Assembly: GCA_037043235.1 (NCBI GenBank)
Contig: JAWRVZ010000014.1
Span: 3,472,001 to 3,536,000 of the forward strand
Reading direction: 5' to 3'
Source: Rhodeus uyekii
Lineage: Eukaryota; Chordata; Actinopteri; Cypriniformes; Acheilognathidae
Length of the DNA stretch: 64,000 nucleotides
Under the pieces are notes generated by a model. The model was not told where the DNA came from and did not search any database. It saw only the letters and a program-made list of their open reading frames with translations. The translations under genes and the position numbers were made by a program. Of this stretch, positions 9,990 through 22,350 are shown piece by piece (the first letter of the stretch is position 1; every line of letters starts with the position of its first letter).

Positions 9990-10383
9990 CCATTAGTTAA
10001 CTGGTGTTCTTTGTGAACATTGGTTCAAACTAAGGGCAAACTCAATTATTTCTTCCAAGAAGAATAATAATAATTTATTCTGGTAGTTGCATTATTTTGT
10101 AGGTTAAATAAACTCATAGTGATCTCCGTTTTCACCTCTGTATCACTTGATGAGATCTAACTGAGATCATTAAGATTTCTCTTTTGAAAAGAAATGAGGA
10201 CTGTTCAGCCATTTCTTGGAATTCAGGAAGGATACTCTTCATAATAATTCAGGAGAGATACTTGTGGCATCTGATGATTCCGGAAGCAGGCAACTCATGA
10301 AGATGGCGCCGTATGTCATTGATGTTGGGATGTGGAAGTCTTGTCTGTGCATTGTCTTTTCAAACGTTATCTATATATATATG

Positions 10384-10960
10384 CAGGGGTGCACATAACT
10401 TTTTCAGTGAGTTACTCAGGTGAGTACCAGGAGATTGTGTTTGGTACTCACATATGTAGCATTGTCTTAATAAGTGCAGTCTTTCTCACTGTCCTCCTCC
10501 GTGTTGCCATCACTGTCCTCTTCACTGTCGCCTCCACTGTCCTCTGCGGAGCGATCTACCTGTCCTTCGCAAATGCGGAAGTAGCGGAGCAATCGATCTG
10601 TGGCCGGGGCCGGCGTCAAAAGAGCCATATATGGCTCGCGAGCCATAGGTTTCTGACCCCTGGCGTGAGCGATGCTCTGCATGATCCGCGTGCCCCCTTC
10701 ACGTGAATGATATGCACTTCAGTGCGCTCATCGTTAACTTTTCGGCTCAGGTTCCAGTTGGCGTGTCTTTGAAGGTGGTGAACCGCCAAAAAAGCTGCTT
10801 AATGTCTGTTGCTTTTTGGACATCTCTTCCTGTAAGGTTGTGTACGATGAGATGAGAAGATCGGTTAAGTACGCAAAGGCGCTTAGTGACTCAAGTGGGC
10901 CTACGCATTTCTGATTTTTGTTGCGCATGCGTACCTGTGTACCAGTTATGTGCACCTGTG
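10384..10960. mobile_element. hAT MITE with 8-bp TSD TATATATG
   Basis: 577-bp element with imperfect terminal inverted repeats: CAGGGGTGCACATAACT at the left, reverse complement CACAGGTGCACATAACT at the right. It is flanked by a perfect 8-bp duplication, TATATATG at 10376-10383 and 10961-10968, diagnostic of hAT transposition. On the minus strand, 10734-10833 encodes MSKKQQTLSSFFGG, a start seen in fish hAT transposases, so it is a deletion derivative of an autonomous element. Its left half contains one end of another hAT, running minus from 10665 (CAGGGGTCAGAAACCTATGG), so one hAT has lodged in or recombined with the other. Confidence 0.85.
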
Positions 10961-11343
10961 TATATATGTTTGTCTGTGGTCTTTATATGTGCTGTGTACA
11001 TAATGTTAGACAATGCCATTTTGTACGTGGGCTAAAGATAACGAGTTAGTGACGAAGTTTATGGTAAAATATTGATTGAAAATATTTATTGATTATTATT
11101 TCTGGCTTTTATTTCTATAAGGCTGGGTTTTTTGTGTGATATTTCCTTCAAGAGATCCCTCAGATGAGATGCCACTGAGCATACGATTACGGCGAGCCAC
11201 CCGGACCCGATTCATTTGAGTTGAACAGAACGGGTAGGAGAGGTTTCCTTTTCCTTTAGGAAGAGCAGGACTCGGACCCGTCAAGATTTGTTTTTGGTTT
11301 TTTTCCCTTCTCCATTTTTTGAACTGAAAGGAAAGACTCATTT

Positions 11344-11639
11344 TGTCACGACACAATACGTGGAAGACTCAAGTTGCAGGGAAAACGATTTAATAATAAC
11401 CAAAGAACGTGATACACAAAAGAAACCCCCATGAGGGGGGAAACATGACATAAACAAGATCAAACAAATAGGGACACATGAGGAAAGCTAACGAGCTGAG
11501 AACAGCTGACAACACTCAAGGGAAACGAGGTAACAAGGTGGGCGGGGTTGCACAATGACAAGACACAATAAAGGGGCAGTGCCAGGGCTCTGTCAACAGA
11601 TACTCGAAAAGACCAAACTGGAATGACAGAGCCGTGACA
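11344..11639 (-). mobile_element. Probable solo LTR
   Basis: 296-bp block beginning TGTCACGACA and ending GCCGTGACA on the plus strand; the ends are nearly inverted (TGTCACG/CGTGACA). Minus-strand reading gives a TATT/TTTATTG-type promoter region and a TATTAAA near the other end. The flanks CATTT and GATTT are an imperfect 5-bp duplication. It splits a region whose two sides (11160-11330 and 11645-11720) carry GAACCGAATCATTTGG-type dispersed repeat words. Confidence 0.5.
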
Positions 11640-11719
11640 GATTTTGAGCTGGACAGTGCTAAAAGAACCGAATCATTTGGTTCACGGACCCGATTGAATG
11701 AACTGATTGAATTTTGAAC

Positions 11720-12700
11720 TGTTGATTCACAATAAAGTAACCGTTATTTTAAGGGACTGATTAATTCTGTGGAGTAATTTTAATTGAGAGTGATTTCTAT
11801 GTCTATATTGTGTTGAATGTGTTATTTTGTTTATTATTGACTGTTTTTTTCCATTAGTTACATATTCTGACTGATACTGTTGGGTTCTTCAAGTGTTTTC
11901 TTTCTTTCTTTGATTTGTATGTGTATAAATGTGGTTTATACAACATTTAATATATTGCAATAATAATTAATTGACTTTTAATATAAAATTTCAAAAGAAA
12001 AACTTTTGTAGTGGTCATTCACCTACTTACTGAGTATCCATCCTCTCTCCAGAAGCCGTGGCCTTCTTCTGATACATAGGTTCATATTGAGTACTATCAA
12101 GTGTGACACACGTCAGCCATGTGCGCGCTACACTCGCATTAGTACCAATGAGTTTGGGGACCTGGTTGGGTTCATATGGCTGTGGACACAATAAAGCCAA
12201 TACACTGGATTGTGGCACTCCTGTCAACATTTCGATCCAAATCCACAATAGGGTTAATTCCTGATAAGGTCCTCAGACATCTAAAGGAACTGCTATCAGT
12301 GGATATTTTGATGGTTTTGCAAGCAAATCACTCACCATTCTGATGATAGACTCGGGCGTATAAACATTCAACAAGTTTGGCCAACTTGATTCTTTAGGTT
12401 CTTCTCTTTGCTCTGATTCCTCAGGTTAACCTAAACTGTCTTCTCTACCCTCCATTCTATTAGAATGCTATTCCAGATCCATGGGTCTGATCCATCAGCA
12501 GGTAATACAAGAAGAATCAAGAGGAATATCAAGATGTCAACCAAGAGGGATAATCAAGAAAAAGTATCTCTTCATCCACCTTCTCATGAAATTCATAGAG
12601 CACTATTAGAGATTGTGTCACTTAGCTATTCATTCGTTCACTTACCCTGACTCTTCCAAAGACTTTGATAGAATGCATAGTTTCTTCAGTTTTAGAAACA
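11720..12700. other. No supported gene
   Basis: AT-rich and mixed sequence with only short chance frames. A GTGAGT-type donor after a short open minus-strand segment near 12335 is not enough to call an exon. Confidence 0.4.
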
Positions 12701-12744
12701 TCTGTCTCTTCTGGATGGCATTGTCTGGATCAATGTCTTCACCT

Positions 12745-13450
12745 TGGCATTCATTTTTCAAATCAAGTGCCTTGGCCACTTACCATGTACCTCCGAGTTG
12801 CATGTCTATTGGTACACCTTTCCTCTGTGCCACCCTGAGGCTGAGGCCTGCAGTACAACTGGCTTCCCCCACCCCAGGCCAAACCATTCACCACCCAAAG
12901 GCTTATGGAACGTTTTGTGTACTACAGTGTTCAGTCCTCTCACCTTTTGGTGATCAAGACCAGAAACATAAGAAAAAGGTCTATCTAGTGTGAGCACTGG
13001 ACCCCTAAGTCCACAGGACCTCTCTGTGGCATAGGACTGACCAGCTGTTCATCTGCTTGGGACCCTCGAGGGGACCCCAACATCTAAACATACTTTTTTT
13101 AGTAGATGCATAGTCCAGGCTATCCCAATGGCTTTCGAGTTGGCTGGACTGCTCAGTGGTGGTCCGTGTCTACTCCACTCGGAGTGTGGCTGCCTTTCAG
13201 GCTCTTCTGGCAGGAATTTTCCCTCACCTATGTTTGTTATGCGGCAGGCTGGTCCTAAACGTACACATTCCTGAGGTTCTATCAGTTAGACCTCAACTAC
13301 ACTCAGGGGACGTGGGTACTCTCGAAGTGAGCTACTCAAGGCCACTCGTCGGCCTTCATCACTGAGGTGGTGTTGGTACATCGTTCCTGTTTCAATGCAA
13401 CGCAAGTTTCTTTGAAATGGAATGTCTCAGGTTACGTATGTATCCATAGT
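12745..13450 (+). pseudogene. Decayed DIRS tyrosine recombinase (third DIRS locus)
   Basis: Plus-strand pieces in shifting frames match the recombinase of the DIRS at 53 kb in order: ATYHVPPSCMSIG and ATLRLRPAV (12775-12860), DQDQKHKKKVYLV (12953-12990), TDQLFICLGPSRGP (13028-13070), VRVYSTRSVAAFQALLAGI (13158-13215), and a C-terminal TFLRFYQLDL (13270-13300) with the probable catalytic Tyr. The HxxR histidine is Tyr here. At 13428 the sequence GTCTCAGGTTACGTATGTA is the DIRS outer-end word also seen at 49240. Everything 5' of the mid-recombinase is missing. Confidence 0.75.
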
Positions 13451-13995
13451 TTCGTGTCTCTGTCCCCTGTATGGACACATGATTTTTTGCAAATGTTACC
13501 AATTGCTTTTTACTGACGGTTCGGCATTATAGGCCTTGGGTCACACAAATGAGTGGTCAGATGCAAGATGTAGCTAGGCCTCTGCTATAGAAAGGGAGAG
13601 TGCCAATTTCTAATCCTCAATCCTCAGAATTTAGTTGACAGCACCCAGAGCTCTTTTAGAACAGCAGAGATTTGTTGAAAACTCTCTGAGATCCTCCGCA
13701 CAGGATATCTTGAGCATGGCAAATTGTTGGGCGTTCTCTCGATTAGAGAGTAGTCTGTTTGAGGCCTATGCCCGAATTAGTTAGGCTCTCTGCAAGTCTC
13801 ATTGGCCACTGTGAGCATTGTTAGGCCTCCTCCCAGTTAGGGAGTCGTTATGGGGTGGCCTCTGCAATTCAAGCTTAATATTAGCTAAGTTTTAAGTCTC
13901 TATCTAAGGCACCTGGGCTACCGCAAGTTTTGTTAGGCCTCCTCCTGCTAGAGAGTTATCTTGAGGCCTCTGCCTCCCTGAGCTCTGTCAGGACA
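13451..13995 (+). mobile_element. Probable DIRS-associated non-coding region
   Basis: A non-coding stretch with recurring words such as GTTAGGCCTCCTCC (13822, 13940) and GAGGCCTCTGCC or GAGGCCTATGCC (13760, 13965). It directly follows a decayed DIRS end and looks like repetitive 3' DIRS-type sequence, but I could not match it to the other two DIRS copies. Confidence 0.3.
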
Positions 13996-13999
13996 GCAC

Positions 14000-14800
14000 T
14001 TGTGAATGGTAGGCTCTCTGTGAGCACTAGAAAAATTCATGTCTTGCAAAGCTGTAATTTTAAGTGATAGGAGAACACAAACACTTTTTTGTAAGCTGAT
14101 ATATTATAATTAAAGTGATTACAACATATTGTGAATGCACTTTACAACAACGTCTAATGAAAATTCAGCTTAAAAACGAATATATTTAACTATTGTAATA
14201 AAACATATCAAAATAGAAAACAGTTATTTTAAACTGTAAAATAACTTCACTATTTCCTTTCTTGAATGCAACATTTTTTCACATAGTTCAAGTTTACAAT
14301 AAATTAAATAGAAAAAAACACCTTAACCATGATGTCAGAATTATAAAATTATTGGCCATAGGGTTTTTACTCTAGATAAATGGAAATGAATCATTCATTT
14401 GAACGCAGAAACATGAAGATGCAACTAATTAACTAATGAACAGAGACAGAGGATTGAGAGAAATCATAGAATATGAAGCAAAAAATGAGAGGGAAAATAT
14501 AAAATGTCTTTATTGTTGCCAAAGATCAAAGCTATAGAATTAAATGCATCTTAATAGACAGAGCAGCAATATCTTTCTTTTCCACATTAATAATCTGACC
14601 CTGTTTTATATCTGGTAACATCATAAGCCTGGAGCAGGAATGTATAAAACTCTGAATGAGGAGTTTTTTAATACAGTGACATCTGTTAATTTGTCACCTC
14701 AATGACCATGGCTTAGCATGGTGCCACAGAACACTAGTTTTAAAAAATAGGTCATATCAGTACTTATTTGAATCAGAGCATTATACCCATGCTATAGTCA
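14000..14800. other. AT-rich, nothing recognised
   Basis: No coding pattern, terminal repeat or RNA gene visible. Confidence 0.5.
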
Positions 14801-14801
14801 A

Positions 14802-15875
14802 ACACAAACCATTGACCCTCTGCAGTATGCCTACCGGCCCAACAGGTCCACCTCGGATGCCATCGCTGCTGCAGTCCACTATTCCCTCTCTCACCTGGAA
14901 AACAAGGACTCATACCTACGGATACTGTTCATAGATTACAGCTCCGCCTTCAACACGGTCATCCCACACAAACTCACCCACAAACTGTCCACACTTGGTC
15001 TGCACCCCACCCTCTGTGACTGGCTCCTAGATTTCCTGACTGGCAGGCCTCAGTCTGTCAGGATTGGAAATAGGACTTCAGCCAGCACCATGACAAACAT
15101 TGGCACTCCCCATGGCTGTGTACTCAGCCCCATCCTCTACACCCTGTACACCTATGACTGTGTCGCCTCCCACAAGGACAACATCATCTTGAAGTTTGCG
15201 GACGACACCGCAGTGATAGGACGTATCGCTGGCGGTGACGAGGCAGCTTACAGGAGGGAGGTGGCCAGTCTGGTGTCATGGTATGAAGACAACAACCTCA
15301 CCCTCAACACGGACAAGACAAAGGAGATGATAGTGAACATGAGGAAGGAGAGGAGGACGCCTCAGCCACTGTTCATCCGGGAGCTTGAAGTGGAGAGGGT
15401 GAGCAACTTTAAATACTTGGGTGTCCACATCAGTGAGGACCTCACTTGGACACCTCACATCACGCAGCTGGTCAAGAAGGCTCAACAGCGGCTGTATTTT
15501 CTGAGGAGGCTGAGGAAGTTCGGCATGTCGCCTAAGATCCTCAGCAACTTCTACAGCTGCACCATTGAGAGTGTCCTGACCAGCTGCATCACTGTGTGGT
15601 ACGGCAGCGCTTCTGTCATGGACCGCAAACGCCTGCAGAGAGTGGTGAAGACTGCACAGAAGATCACCAGGACTCCACTGCCCTCTCTGCAGAGCATCTA
15701 TCACCGCAGAGTCCACAGAAGAGCTGCTTCCATCATCAAAGACCCCTCCCACCCCCAACATGGTCTGTTCACACTTCTACCCTCAGGACGGAGGTACAGA
15801 AGTGTGAAATCCAGGACTACCAGACTGAAGAACTCTTTCTTTCCCTCTGCCATAAGACTCCTAAACAGCAGATAG
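14802..15875 (+). pseudogene. LINE reverse transcriptase, 5'-truncated (Rex/L2-like)
   Basis: An open frame runs without a stop from about 14802 to 15875 (an internal ATG at 15090 is not the true start). It contains DPLQYAYRPNRSTSDAI, the RT motif with the first catalytic Asp (LFIDYSSAFNTVIPHKL), GTPHGCVLSPILYTLYTYD and the catalytic FADDTAVIG. Then come FKYLGVHISEDLTWTPHI and the conserved C-terminal AQQRLYFLRRLRKFGMSP, SCITVWYGS, LFTLLPSGRRYR and SFFPSAIRLLNS. The endonuclease and RT fingers upstream are absent, so the copy is 5' truncated. The remaining RT-to-C-terminus frame is strikingly intact, implying a fairly young insertion. Confidence 0.88.
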
Positions 15876-16198
15876 GAGTCTACAATCACAACATCACATG
15901 AACAATTTGTTTACATACTGCACTACCTCACTTTACACCATAAGAACTGCACTACCTCACTTTACACGATCAAGACTGCACTACCTCACTTACTACTTTA
16001 CTCTTTTTGCCCTTTTACATTTTGTATATATACATATATTTGCTCTTTTATAATCTATATATTTATCTTATTTTATTTTGCTTACTTGTGTGTTACCTGT
16101 GCGACATTTACTGTGGACGGCAAAGTAAGCATTTCATTGTACAGGGAAACATGCTTTCTGTCTGTACACATGACAATAAACACTTTGAATCTTGAATC
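14802..16198 (+). mobile_element. LINE copy (Rex/L2-like) with complete 3' end
   Basis: The RT frame is followed by a 3' UTR with three repeats of an ACTGCACTACCTCACTT-like word (15920-15990) and a terminal block CTGTGGACGGCAAAGTAAGC... ending AATAAACACTTTGAATCTTG. The same terminal block occurs in reverse at 46866-47000. Confidence 0.82.
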
Positions 16199-16559
16199 AA
16201 ACAAGAAACCTCTCACAAACAGATCAGACTCAGCCTCTAGCTCTCATGTGTCTTATCTTCACCTACAAACTTGATCAGAAAAAGCTACTTATAGGCAAAA
16301 AATAAGCTTAGGATACAGCATATCAAGAATTAGATTTTTTGTATTATCAAGGGAACCAGGGGATAGAGTCTGAATTATAATTTAAAATCAGTAAATGATG
16401 TGGGTTCTTCTGAAACATCATTTCGGGGCATTTGACTGGCAGGTAAATAAAATATGTTCATGAAAAGTATACATTTCCACTCCAAGCATGTTTCTTATAC
16501 TGATAGAATAACTACTGTGGAGTATGTATAATAGATCAGTGCATGTTGTTCTGAAAGAC

Positions 16560-16915
16560 ACTGTTCACTTTCAAGGGAACTGCGTCAAAATGCTAGGCGA
16601 ATGCCTTGGCTATCGCCTCATGAAGCACTATGGAATGATCGAATCAGTGTGAATGCCCAACACGGGTCGGTGATTTAATGAACCAGGATGATATAGGTGC
16701 GCTGGAAACCGGAAACAGCTGCTTTGAGTGTCTTCAGCCAGCATCTGTATTGGTTGCGAGTGTGTGCGCTGGCTGCATTGTGTGTTTGTAAAAACTTTAA
16801 GAAATGGCAGAACAGACATTTAGCGGGGAGCGGAGCATGCAAGGTCAGCACTCGAGGGCATTCCCCCTTCAGGGAACTATGGTACATAGGTAACCTGAGA
16901 CGTTTTTCTGGGGAT
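16560..16915 (+). mobile_element. DIRS terminal derivative (outer end plus internal junction)
   Basis: It begins TTTCAAGGGAACTGCGTCAAA, like the right outer end predicted for the DIRS at 49 kb. It ends with CTTCAGGGAACTATGGTACATAGGTAACCTGAGACGT, the junction word seen at 49500-49545. Only terminal and junction sequence is present, no gag, RT or recombinase. It may be a small internally deleted DIRS. Confidence 0.55.
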
Positions 16916-16949
16916 GCTCAACTACTGTATAGAGCAGTAAAACTGTGAC

Positions 16950-19768
16950 TATATTTTAACTGTAATGTCTGATAAATCACATAAATGTTTTTGAGTGTGT
17001 TTTATTATTCACTGCTGAAAAAGCCTGAATTGAATGTGTTTTATTTCAGATAAGGGGTAAGTGTTGTCTGAATACCACAATATATATTTAAAAAAAAAAA
17101 GTTCTTTACTGAAACTACTTTACTGAAACTTTTTAATATGTATGCAAATAGCACAGTGTAAATAAAATAGACAGTCCAATGTTAAACAAACTAAAAAGCA
17201 AACAAAACCTTTCATTATTACCTTCTAAATACAAATGCAATACAACATTTTACAGCTCTATTCTATTTGACAATTTTATAGTGTGCACAGGGTGTCAAGA
17301 ACCAAAAAGGACGAAATAAAAGCACCATGAATGTAAATCAAAACATTACATGTAGTAGCACTACATATATTGTGCTTACATCAAATATGACACTGCTGGC
17401 ACAGGCTGAATATCAGTAACTTCAAATACTTGACATTTGCTTTGAGAGCTGCATAATTTTCTATATACATAGTACAGCATGCCTTCACAATATATATTTT
17501 TTCCTAATTATGATTATTCTGTCAGCCTCAGGATATAGAACACATTTATGTTGGTTTTTAGTATGTGTTTTTATGATAGTCATGGTCACTAAGAATAGAA
17601 ACGTAATGCAGATTCATTTTAGCACATTTAACATCATTTTAATTAAACTATTGAAATGATGGTTAAAACAACTATTTTAATTTAAAAACCATCCAAGATT
17701 ACACATATTTGTGCAATTTAAACTTACTTCATTTAATAAATTAAAGAATCACGTCTCACCAAATGTGCATTTGATATATGGAATATTAGCCATCCATTAT
17801 TTTTTAACAGAAACGAGAAACGTTTGCTTTGAGAATTGTTTGTATGCTTTGTGTGATGGAGCTAGAATGAGCTAGAGATGGAAAGTCTTTTTAAATGGCC
17901 CAGAAAAGAGTTGCAACTGAAATGTTGTTGCTCATGTTTATTCTTCATGATAGGGATCACACAGGGAGCTTTGCATTGTTGTGTAAAGAGCCTGTGTCTT
18001 AGCCACAAAAGTTTTGCTTCTGCCTTCAGAACAATCAACGCTCTGAAGGCCATGCAACATTGTAGATCCAGCAATCAACCCAAAACTGACTGTGAATTCA
18101 TTCATGAGATCTCTGCAAGCCACCTCAGATCTGTGGACAGCTCACACTTTGAATTCCAGGGCAGACATGTGGTGGAGAAATGAGCAATGTTTTAAAATGT
18201 TATTTTAAATAAACAAGATACTTTATACTGTAGAAGAACACGGGGGTGAGCATGAAAAAAAAACCGTTGGTAGTAGGCTATGAGATCATTCATTTAAACC
18301 TTTTTATCACACCATTTCTCTCTCCTGCAAAAAAACACAAATAAGTTTATTCCAAAAATGCATTTTAAAATGTAAAATAAACTTTTTGAATACACCATCA
18401 ATATTTTATTGTTTGTCAATTACAATGAATTCTGGGAATTCTGTGCACCTTGCCCAAAACCCAATCATACTTCTCAAATTACTTAGATTGGTAGCAGACA
18501 TGACGTGACATGTCACGACTAACATGACAAGATTGGCTGGCTGACTGTCTAGTGTTGCTTTTCTATGTTACAATGTCCTCTAAGCTTCAAGCAACACAGA
18601 AGAACAGAAGAACAAAAGAACAAATACTCAACCACAGCTTGTACGCAAATTATTTCTATCGTATAATCACTAATGTGCCGCAAGACAGAGTGTGAAAGGG
18701 TTTACAGGGGATTATTCCCACAAGTTTCATTCACTTTCTAGCCCAATTAAGGTTTGGCGACTGTGACAATGAAGATGTTTCAATAATATCACCACTTAAA
18801 CCTGACTCCCTTAAAAGCCGAAACCACCAAGCTACTTTACCATAATGCTATCACTGCTTTCCTGGTCCAAAGAAGCTCAGTTTTATGGCCTGGAGGAAGC
18901 AAGGATTTTTTTTAGACACAAAATCTTTCCTCTTTCCTCTCACAATCCCTCAGCTGCCAATGCCCAGGGCCCAATTAACCTGAGCCAGCATTTTGTCATA
19001 GCCCAAACAATACCCAGGCTACACCAACTAATAAAACATGCACAACACCGTCTGTACAGCCCCATTCATGCTAGGCCAATGCAAGGACAGAGTCATTAAT
19101 TATTGAGGAATGGTGAATATTTCAAGTGTAGGGAGAGTCATGGCTTGACCCTACAGACATTTTCAAGGTAAATATTTAAAGATCGATACCTTGCTTGCTG
19201 GGAGAGAAAGTAGTCCCTGAGGGTGTGAAGTGGATGTACGGAGGAAAGAGAGGATGTCGTAAACTGAACAGCAGTCATTTGGTGTTTTATTTTAAGCTGT
19301 TTCTCCAGCAGGGACTCTTTGTTAGAAGCCAGAAAACATGTTGGAAAATCAGTGCTTTTCAATGTGTGGGTATTCCTTTTTCTTCTTTTCTTCTGCATGG
19401 GCTCTCAGCAGAAGAGAATAGAAAATCCAGCAGCAAATCCAAAATGTGGACTTAACCTCTCTAAATGGTCCATTCTGTTCATACTGAACCTTTTAAAGAC
19501 TGGGATGACTAAGCCAAATCTTTCTGCACAAAGCATAGAGTATGCATTGATATAGTTAAATGTCAAGTAGTGAGAATGTAATAATTCTCTCAGATAACAT
19601 GGCTGTGTAATATTGCCCACTTATGGAGACACAATGCAATCTCTTTGTTTCATAAGAGGTGTGGGTTGGACTGTCGCCTTCCAGTGTATGCTGGTAGCTG
19701 ATAAGCTGGACGCATGAAAGCGTGCTTGGTATAAGGATGAAATGTTAGGGACTATATTTTTATTACAG

Positions 19769-19770
<2 letters not shown>
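16950..19770. other. No supported gene
   Basis: 2.8 kb of AT-rich sequence. Short open frames at 17862-18183, 18845-19099 and 19138-19555 have no recognisable domain, and overlapping frames on both strands suggest chance. No terminal repeats were recognised. Confidence 0.45.

Positions 19771-19862
<92 letters not shown>
19771..19862. repeat. (ATT)n microsatellite
   Basis: About 30 uninterrupted ATT units. Confidence 0.96.
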
Positions 19863-19864
<2 letters not shown>

Positions 19865-20037
19865 TAAAATCTGAATGATGACACAGGAAATGTTGAATCA
19901 GACTTTCAGTCTACTCACTGAAATAGACTGTTTGAACTGTTTCACTCAAATAAGCTTATTTAATAAAAATATACAAATTATGAAAATGTGGTGCAATTAA
20001 ACTGTTAAAGAACAGTTTTTAATGTGTATGATTCAAC

Positions 20038-20038
<1 letters not shown>

Positions 20039-20098
<60 letters not shown>
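20039..20098. repeat. (GA)n microsatellite
   Basis: About 30 GA units. A 60-residue open frame across it is only the repeat. Confidence 0.96.
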
Positions 20099-20100
<2 letters not shown>

Positions 20101-20791
20101 GTACTGTAATTTCCATTGCAGTGCTAATAAAGCTGTGGATTTGCACTTTTGGTTATATGGCAAGAGCCAGTGCCGTTTCATGCATACAGTATACTTATTC
20201 CTAATGAAATTTAAATCAGAGATGGTGCTAAGCCACTGATGTGCACATACATGAAAATATGACTAAAATCCTCTTGACTGTGACTGTCTTCAACAAGCTA
20301 TGATGAAGCAAGATGACGTGTCTGGTGATTTTTCTAATATGTAATGTTAAATCTATGAACATATGTATGCCTTATCACTAGGTGGCGATAGTGAAGCTTA
20401 AAAAAGAAAAGAAAGGGAAGAAGAAGAGTGCGCCTAGTTAGTGATGGCCAAATTAACTGTTTTGAAGCATTATTGCTTTCTGATACAATTATGTCGAAAA
20501 TGGTTCATTACTCGAAGCTTCATACAGTTGGAAACTGGAGCACCATCTCCTGGTGAAGTAAATGTAATGCAACAAAGCTGACAACCATAAAATGCAAGTA
20601 CAGTGATATCTCGAGATACGAGCAAGCCTTCTGGCAGATTTTTGCCTCTTGATACGAGTACATTTTTGAGATACGAGCACGCGTACTGACGCCGATGCTA
20701 ACGCACTTTCACTTCACGTTTTCACTGACTTCTGTACGCGTCACCCGCGAGTAGTTGATTTGCTCTCTATTTTGTGTATTATTCTTCATTA

Positions 20792-21120
20792 TAGGGACAA
20801 TTTATAAGAAAGTGAATGGTAAGGATGGTAGTGAAAAGAAGAAACGCATGATGACCATGGAAATGAAGCATGAAATTGAGGATAAATATGAGCGTGGTGC
20901 CTGATCGCATTACCATCCTAAAGCAGAAGGAGATTATCAAGGGCGTGACGAAGTTATGTTCGCATATAAATTATGAGATTGAGAGGCTTCTGTTGTTGTG
21001 GATAAAGGAGAAGCAGATGTCGATAGCTCAATAGTTAGTTCGAGGAGAGGTCTGCGCAAAATGAAAGTGAAAGTAAGGGTAGTCATGCGAAAAAAAGTAA
21101 GAAAAATGATCAAAAATAAA
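20792..21120 (+). pseudogene. Tigger transposase N-terminal (CENP-B-like HTH) fragment
   Basis: Shifting plus-strand frames read VNGKDGSEKKKRMMTMEMKH then EIEDKYERG, ITILKQKEIIKGV, and INYEIERLLLLWIKEKQMS. This is the DNA-binding helix-turn-helix region of a Tigger-type transposase. There are several stops, and the catalytic DDE domain is absent. The same segment, less decayed, is inverted at 43954-44290 inside a hAT element. Confidence 0.65.
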
Positions 21121-22194
21121 GGATACAAATCGAAAAAAAAAAAATCAAAACAATAATATAAAATAGACAAGTTTTAAAAAACTAAAGCTAAGTTCAGTAA
21201 TGCTGAGTTCCTGCTATTCAAGAAAATTACAGTTTTTACAAAACGAAAAAGTAGAGAATTGATCAAAGGTAAAGAAAATAAATAAATAAAAAATCTAAAC
21301 AATAATATAAAATAGAAAAGTAAAAAAAAAAATACATAAGCTAAGTTATGTTAATTTAAGTTGTAGTGTTTGTGATACGGAATCAAGTCTCTGTGTACTG
21401 TAGCGAGTCTAAGCCTAAGGGAAATGGTGCGGATCTATGTGTGCATGAATCGTTTTATGATCAAACACACATAAATCTGCACAAAGGGGAATTTGGATAT
21501 TAACAGTTAATTATAACGGATTATAACAATTATTAATATCTATGGCTTGATTCGACTTGTAGAATTTTCTTTAATTTTCTTTAACGGATAATTTGTCCAG
21601 CAAATATTGACCTTATAAACTCTGGAAAGGTTTCTTTTGGCCACAAAGACGGATCTTTCCATTAATTTGTAACAAGGATCGGTCACCATTAAAGTGACTT
21701 ATGGATGAGCAATTCAGAGGCAATCACGTGTGAATATATATATATATATATATATATTAATAATCAACAAACAATAGACAAAAATACACAGATTAATTGA
21801 AAAGGGAAGAAGAGAGAATAAGAGAGAGAGTAGGAGAGGGAGAGACAAAGGAAGGTAGTATTACAGACAATAACCTATTTGAGAAAAAGCAAGGAATCAG
21901 ACTAACTTATTGGTATAAACTCAAAACTCTTAACGATCGTTTCAGGGCTACTTGCATGTGTTTCTTTCTGTGGCTGGTCGGAATGCGTGTGTGTGAATTC
22001 CGATCTGGTCCGTGTTTTGAGTCTTACTGGGCGGGACCGTTGGAATCCGCGGTAAGTTCAAATTTGGTTCTTTGTTTGTAATGTCCTTTGTGGAAAATGG
22101 CGCTGGAGGATCCAAGAATCCGCCCCGAGGAAGAGAATAAGATGCAGGAAGAGCAGGAACAGGAAAGAGAGTTGCAAGAGGGGCTGTGGCTACT

Positions 22195-22350
22195 TGATTC
22201 GTAGCGGAAACACGACTGGTACTGCGCATGTGCGAAAACGCAAATTTCATTCTGCGCATGCGCGATTGTATGACCACTTCCTCTTATTTTACGACAGCTT
22301 CGTACCTGCATGATTTGTACTGCGCATGTGCGCGCTTTATAGTGACGTCA
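22195..22350. promoter_or_regulatory. Cluster of three NRF1-like motifs
   Basis: Three copies of an (A/T)CTGCGCATGYGCG-type word occur at about 22219, 22252 and 22319; the middle one contains the palindrome GCGCATGCGC, the NRF1 consensus core. They lie in a locally GC-rich island next to a TGACGTCA CRE core (about 22342). In vertebrates such clusters mark CpG-type promoters. It could drive the exon-like segments downstream, or be a TE promoter. Confidence 0.4.

Noticed and set aside
12260..12430. Minus-strand exon ending at a strong GTGAGT donor (reads LLNVYTPESIIRM)
   Set aside because: No acceptor keeps the frame open upstream and no homologous protein is recognised.
18845..19555. Several 70-86-residue open frames on both strands
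   Set aside because: Overlapping, AT-rich, no domain, no splice or promoter support; treated as chance ORFs.
20022..20204. 60-residue frame of Glu-Arg repeats
   Set aside because: It is the translation of a (GA)n microsatellite.
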